Below are positions 62,025 to 64,000 of a stretch of DNA of 64,000 nt, one piece after another. Each line of letters starts with the position of its first letter. The stretch's first letter is position 1. The notes beneath the pieces are model-generated. The model was not told where the DNA came from and did not search any database. It was given only the letters and a program-made list of their open reading frames with translations. The stretch covers positions 34,993,176 through 35,057,175 of the forward strand of contig NC_080046.1 in assembly GCF_012489685.1 (NCBI RefSeq), read 5' to 3'. Both the position numbers and the translations under genes were made by a program. Source of the stretch: Lotus japonicus. Its lineage: Eukaryota; Streptophyta; Magnoliopsida; Fabales; Fabaceae.

Positions 62025-63263
62025 ATGGTGAATACTAATCAGCTAGCCGAGATGATGGCCACTATGGCCCAAGCGGTATCAGCGCAGGCCCAAGCGGTAA
62101 CAGCGCAGGCAAATGATAATGCGATGAGGCGTGCTGCTGAGGAGGCACGTGATCAGCATCAGCGCCAGAGGGAAGTCACTCTGGACCAGAACAAAGGCCT
62201 CAATGATTTCAGGAGGCAAAACCCACCAAAGTTCTCTGGTGGTACTGACCCAGACGCCGCGGATCTCTGGATCCAGGAAATCGAGAAGATTTTCGGCGTT
62301 CTGCAGACTGTAGAGGGTGCCAAGGTGTGCATGGCGACTTATCTTCTGCTGGGAGATGCTGAATACTGGTGGAAGGGCACCAGGGGAATCATGGAAGCCA
62401 ACCATGAAGAGATCAACTGGAACTCGTTCCGGACCGCGTTCTTGGAGAAGTATTTTCCGACAAGTGCCCGGGATGAGAGGGAGGCGCAGTTTTTGACACT
62501 CCGTCAGGGAGGTATGTCTGTACCGGAATTTGCTTCGAAGCTGGAGTCTTTGGCAAAGCATTTCCAATTCTTTAATGATCATGTTGACGAGCGCTACATG
62601 TGCAAGCGCTTCGTGAATGGACTGAGACCAGATATTGAGGACTCAGTGAGGCCGCTGGTAATCATGCGATTTCAATCCTTGGTTGAGAAAGCCACGGAGG
62701 TGGAACTGATGAAGAACCGGAGGCTAAACCGGGCTGGAACTGGAGGGCCGATGAGGTCGAGCTCTCAAAATTTTCAGAGCAGAGAGAAATTTCAGAGCAG
62801 GGGGCCATATCAGCGTCCTGCTGGAAGAGGATTTACTTCAGGATCTTACAGAACCATGGCGGGTACTGCTGGAGGTTCCGGAGATCAGACTTTGCAGAAG
62901 GAGATGACCTGTTTCAGATGTGGGCAACTGGGGCATTATGCTAATGCTTGTTCCGACAAGAGGCCCAAGTGCTTCAATTGTAACAAAATGGGGCACACTG
63001 CCGGTCAGTGCAGAGCACCTAAGACGGAACCAACTGTGAACACTACTCGTGGGAAGCGTTCTGCTGCCAAAGCAAGAGTTTACACCATGGACGGTGAGAG
63101 AGCTGAGGGATTTGTCAGAGGAGAGCGCAAGAACGATGGTAACCTTCTAACCATTCTTTCTCATTTCAGTATAGTATATTCCATTACTTTCGTAGCGTGT
63201 GCAAACACACCTAACTTATTTATACTGTCTAAGCTTCGACCTTATAGTTATTACGCCTATTAA
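62025..63263 (+). CDS. Tekay C gag, intact, 412 codons
   Basis: ATG start (MVNTNQLAEMMATMAQAVS). Residues about 60-240 are the retrotransposon gag (capsid) domain with QNPPKFSGGTDPDAADLWI, AEYWWKGTRG, WNSFRTAFLEKYFP and MCKRFVNGLRPDIEDSV. A Gly/Arg/Ser-rich linker follows, then two zinc knuckles CFRCGQLGHYANAC and CFNCNKMGHTAGQC, then a basic tail. It assembles the virus-like particle and packages RNA. Elements A and B lack the capsid part but have more knuckles. The reading frame is undamaged although the following pol is not, so selection or trans use of gag is possible. The last 30 or so residues run into the worn protease region. Confidence 0.9.
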   Translation: MVNTNQLAEMMATMAQAVSAQAQAVTAQANDNAMRRAAEEARDQHQRQREVTLDQNKGLNDFRRQNPPKFSGGTDPDAADLWIQEIEKIFGVLQTVEGAKVCMATYLLLGDAEYWWKGTRGIMEANHEEINWNSFRTAFLEKYFPTSARDEREAQFLTLRQGGMSVPEFASKLESLAKHFQFFNDHVDERYMCKRFVNGLRPDIEDSVRPLVIMRFQSLVEKATEVELMKNRRLNRAGTGGPMRSSSQNFQSREKFQSRGPYQRPAGRGFTSGSYRTMAGTAGGSGDQTLQKEMTCFRCGQLGHYANACSDKRPKCFNCNKMGHTAGQCRAPKTEPTVNTTRGKRSAAKARVYTMDGERAEGFVRGERKNDGNLLTILSHFSIVYSITFVACANTPNLFILSKLRPYSYYAY

Positions 63264-64000
63264 TACCTTATTTGACCGTAGCTCGTATTTTAGCTATAGA
63301 AGTTATACGAGGTTTAGAATGACACGCTAAGCTTAGAAAGTAGTCTTCTACCGATGCGTTTAAAAGGAAGCTAGAAGCTGAAGAATGAATCTCATAGAGA
63401 TTTCTTATGGATAGTATACGTATGATGTCGAGGGTGTGTAGTTCCGTAGCGGAATCGTTGAGGATGTGAGGTCAGGATAATTGTGACTATTGGATGATAG
63501 GAACTCATTGACTGTTCCAGTGGGTTTTTCTAAATTTCACCTTCGATGTATTAGGCTTGATCAACTTAATATTGAGGGGGTGATATTCGGAATCAGAGCT
63601 GGCTATGGACTTTGATAGAAGGATTGGTAAGATTAACTTGATTGGATCGAGGATTAGTCGAGCTGGGAGGAAAAAGTTCGCATTAAGTATAAGTTCTCTT
63701 GCGAAGGAGATATAGTTTGAAGAAAAGGATATTCATTTAGGAAGCATTGAAGAATTAACGGACATTAGAGGTCCAAACTTGGTGAAGGTTCAGGTTTTAA
63801 GCCTATGAACTGTTGTCTTAAGTTTCTAGGACTCGAAGTTGGTTAGAATTTGATAGAGAGATTAAGAAGTTGATTGACGAGATGGTGATCAAGTTACAGA
63901 AAAGGGAAGTGTTAGTATTAAGATGAACACTTGAGGTTGTCATATTTGGACAAGTTGCTTAAAGTCTAAGAGTGAATGAAACTTGTTATGGATTTTGGTG
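63264..64000 (+). pseudogene. Tekay C decayed pol, no open frame to window end
   Basis: Stops in all frames. The first 400 bp match 42130-42540 of element B. Near 63870-63960 the text TTGATTGACGAGATGG...TCATATTTGGACAAG aligns loosely with the RT segment [14 protein letters not shown] of element A. No intact protease or RT motif. Confidence 0.5.

Larger units (their letters stand above)
57886..64000 (+). mobile_element. Tekay-like Ty3/gypsy element C, 5' LTR and gag, runs off the window
   Basis: 5' LTR 57886-61811, primer-binding site, intact gag, then decayed pol to the window end. Closely related to element B over most of the LTR and after gag. The 5 bp before it are AAGTC, the expected target duplication. 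Inserted into the gag of Sirevirus copy 2. Confidence 0.92.

Overview
The window is repeat-dense plant nuclear DNA. It holds Ty3/gypsy chromovirus (Tekay/Del-like) elements, a Ty3/gypsy Tat element, Ty1/copia Sirevirus-like elements and a satellite carrying plant telomere-type TTTAGGG motifs. I see no single-copy host gene, tRNA, rRNA or CRISPR array. The family mix, and the extra Sirevirus ORF that resembles the 'putative plant transposon protein' family familiar from clovers and relatives, suggest a legume, possibly Trifolium-like. That assignment is inference. The setting looks pericentromeric or otherwise heterochromatic.

Left part (1-23803): a satellite of roughly 333-bp monomers, about 28 in all, is broken into pieces. 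The pieces are 1510-4470, 6948-8039 and 18344-23803. The interruptions are the end of a chromovirus LTR (1-1509), a minus-strand solo LTR (4471-6947, target duplication ATTCC) and an old 5'-truncated Sirevirus (8040-18343). The Sirevirus extra ORF was itself hit by two solo LTRs: 8327-11397 with duplication GTAAT, and 13695-16884 with duplication TCAAA. A 40-bp GTGACGA-type repeat block and an unassigned stretch (23804-25152) follow.

Right part (25153-64000): this is a nested stack. A decayed Tekay element (A, from 25153) has a Tat element inserted in its integrase (31328). The Tat element has a Sirevirus inserted in its RNase H (34942). The Sirevirus gag has a very young Tekay element (B, 37404-48418, duplication TTTCT) inserted. 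After its 3' LTR the Sirevirus does not return to Tat sequence. It starts a second internal region (primer-binding site plus gag), so two copies share one LTR in tandem. The second gag is interrupted by another Tekay element (C, 57886 to the window end).

How the parts work together: every coding region belongs to an element. The Tat pol is nearly open. The Sirevirus has intact gag, integrase and RNase H segments but a deletion at the integrase/RT junction. Its extra 963-codon ORF3 is fully open. Tekay A lost the RT catalytic core. B lacks the capsid part of gag and nearly all pol yet has almost identical LTRs. C has an intact gag and decayed pol. B and C therefore look like non-autonomous elements mobilised in trans.

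The least expected signal is an antisense coding region with its own TATA-like box between ORF3 and the 3' LTR of the Sirevirus family. It is recognisable in both the old copy (17171-17552) and the young copy (54969-55113).
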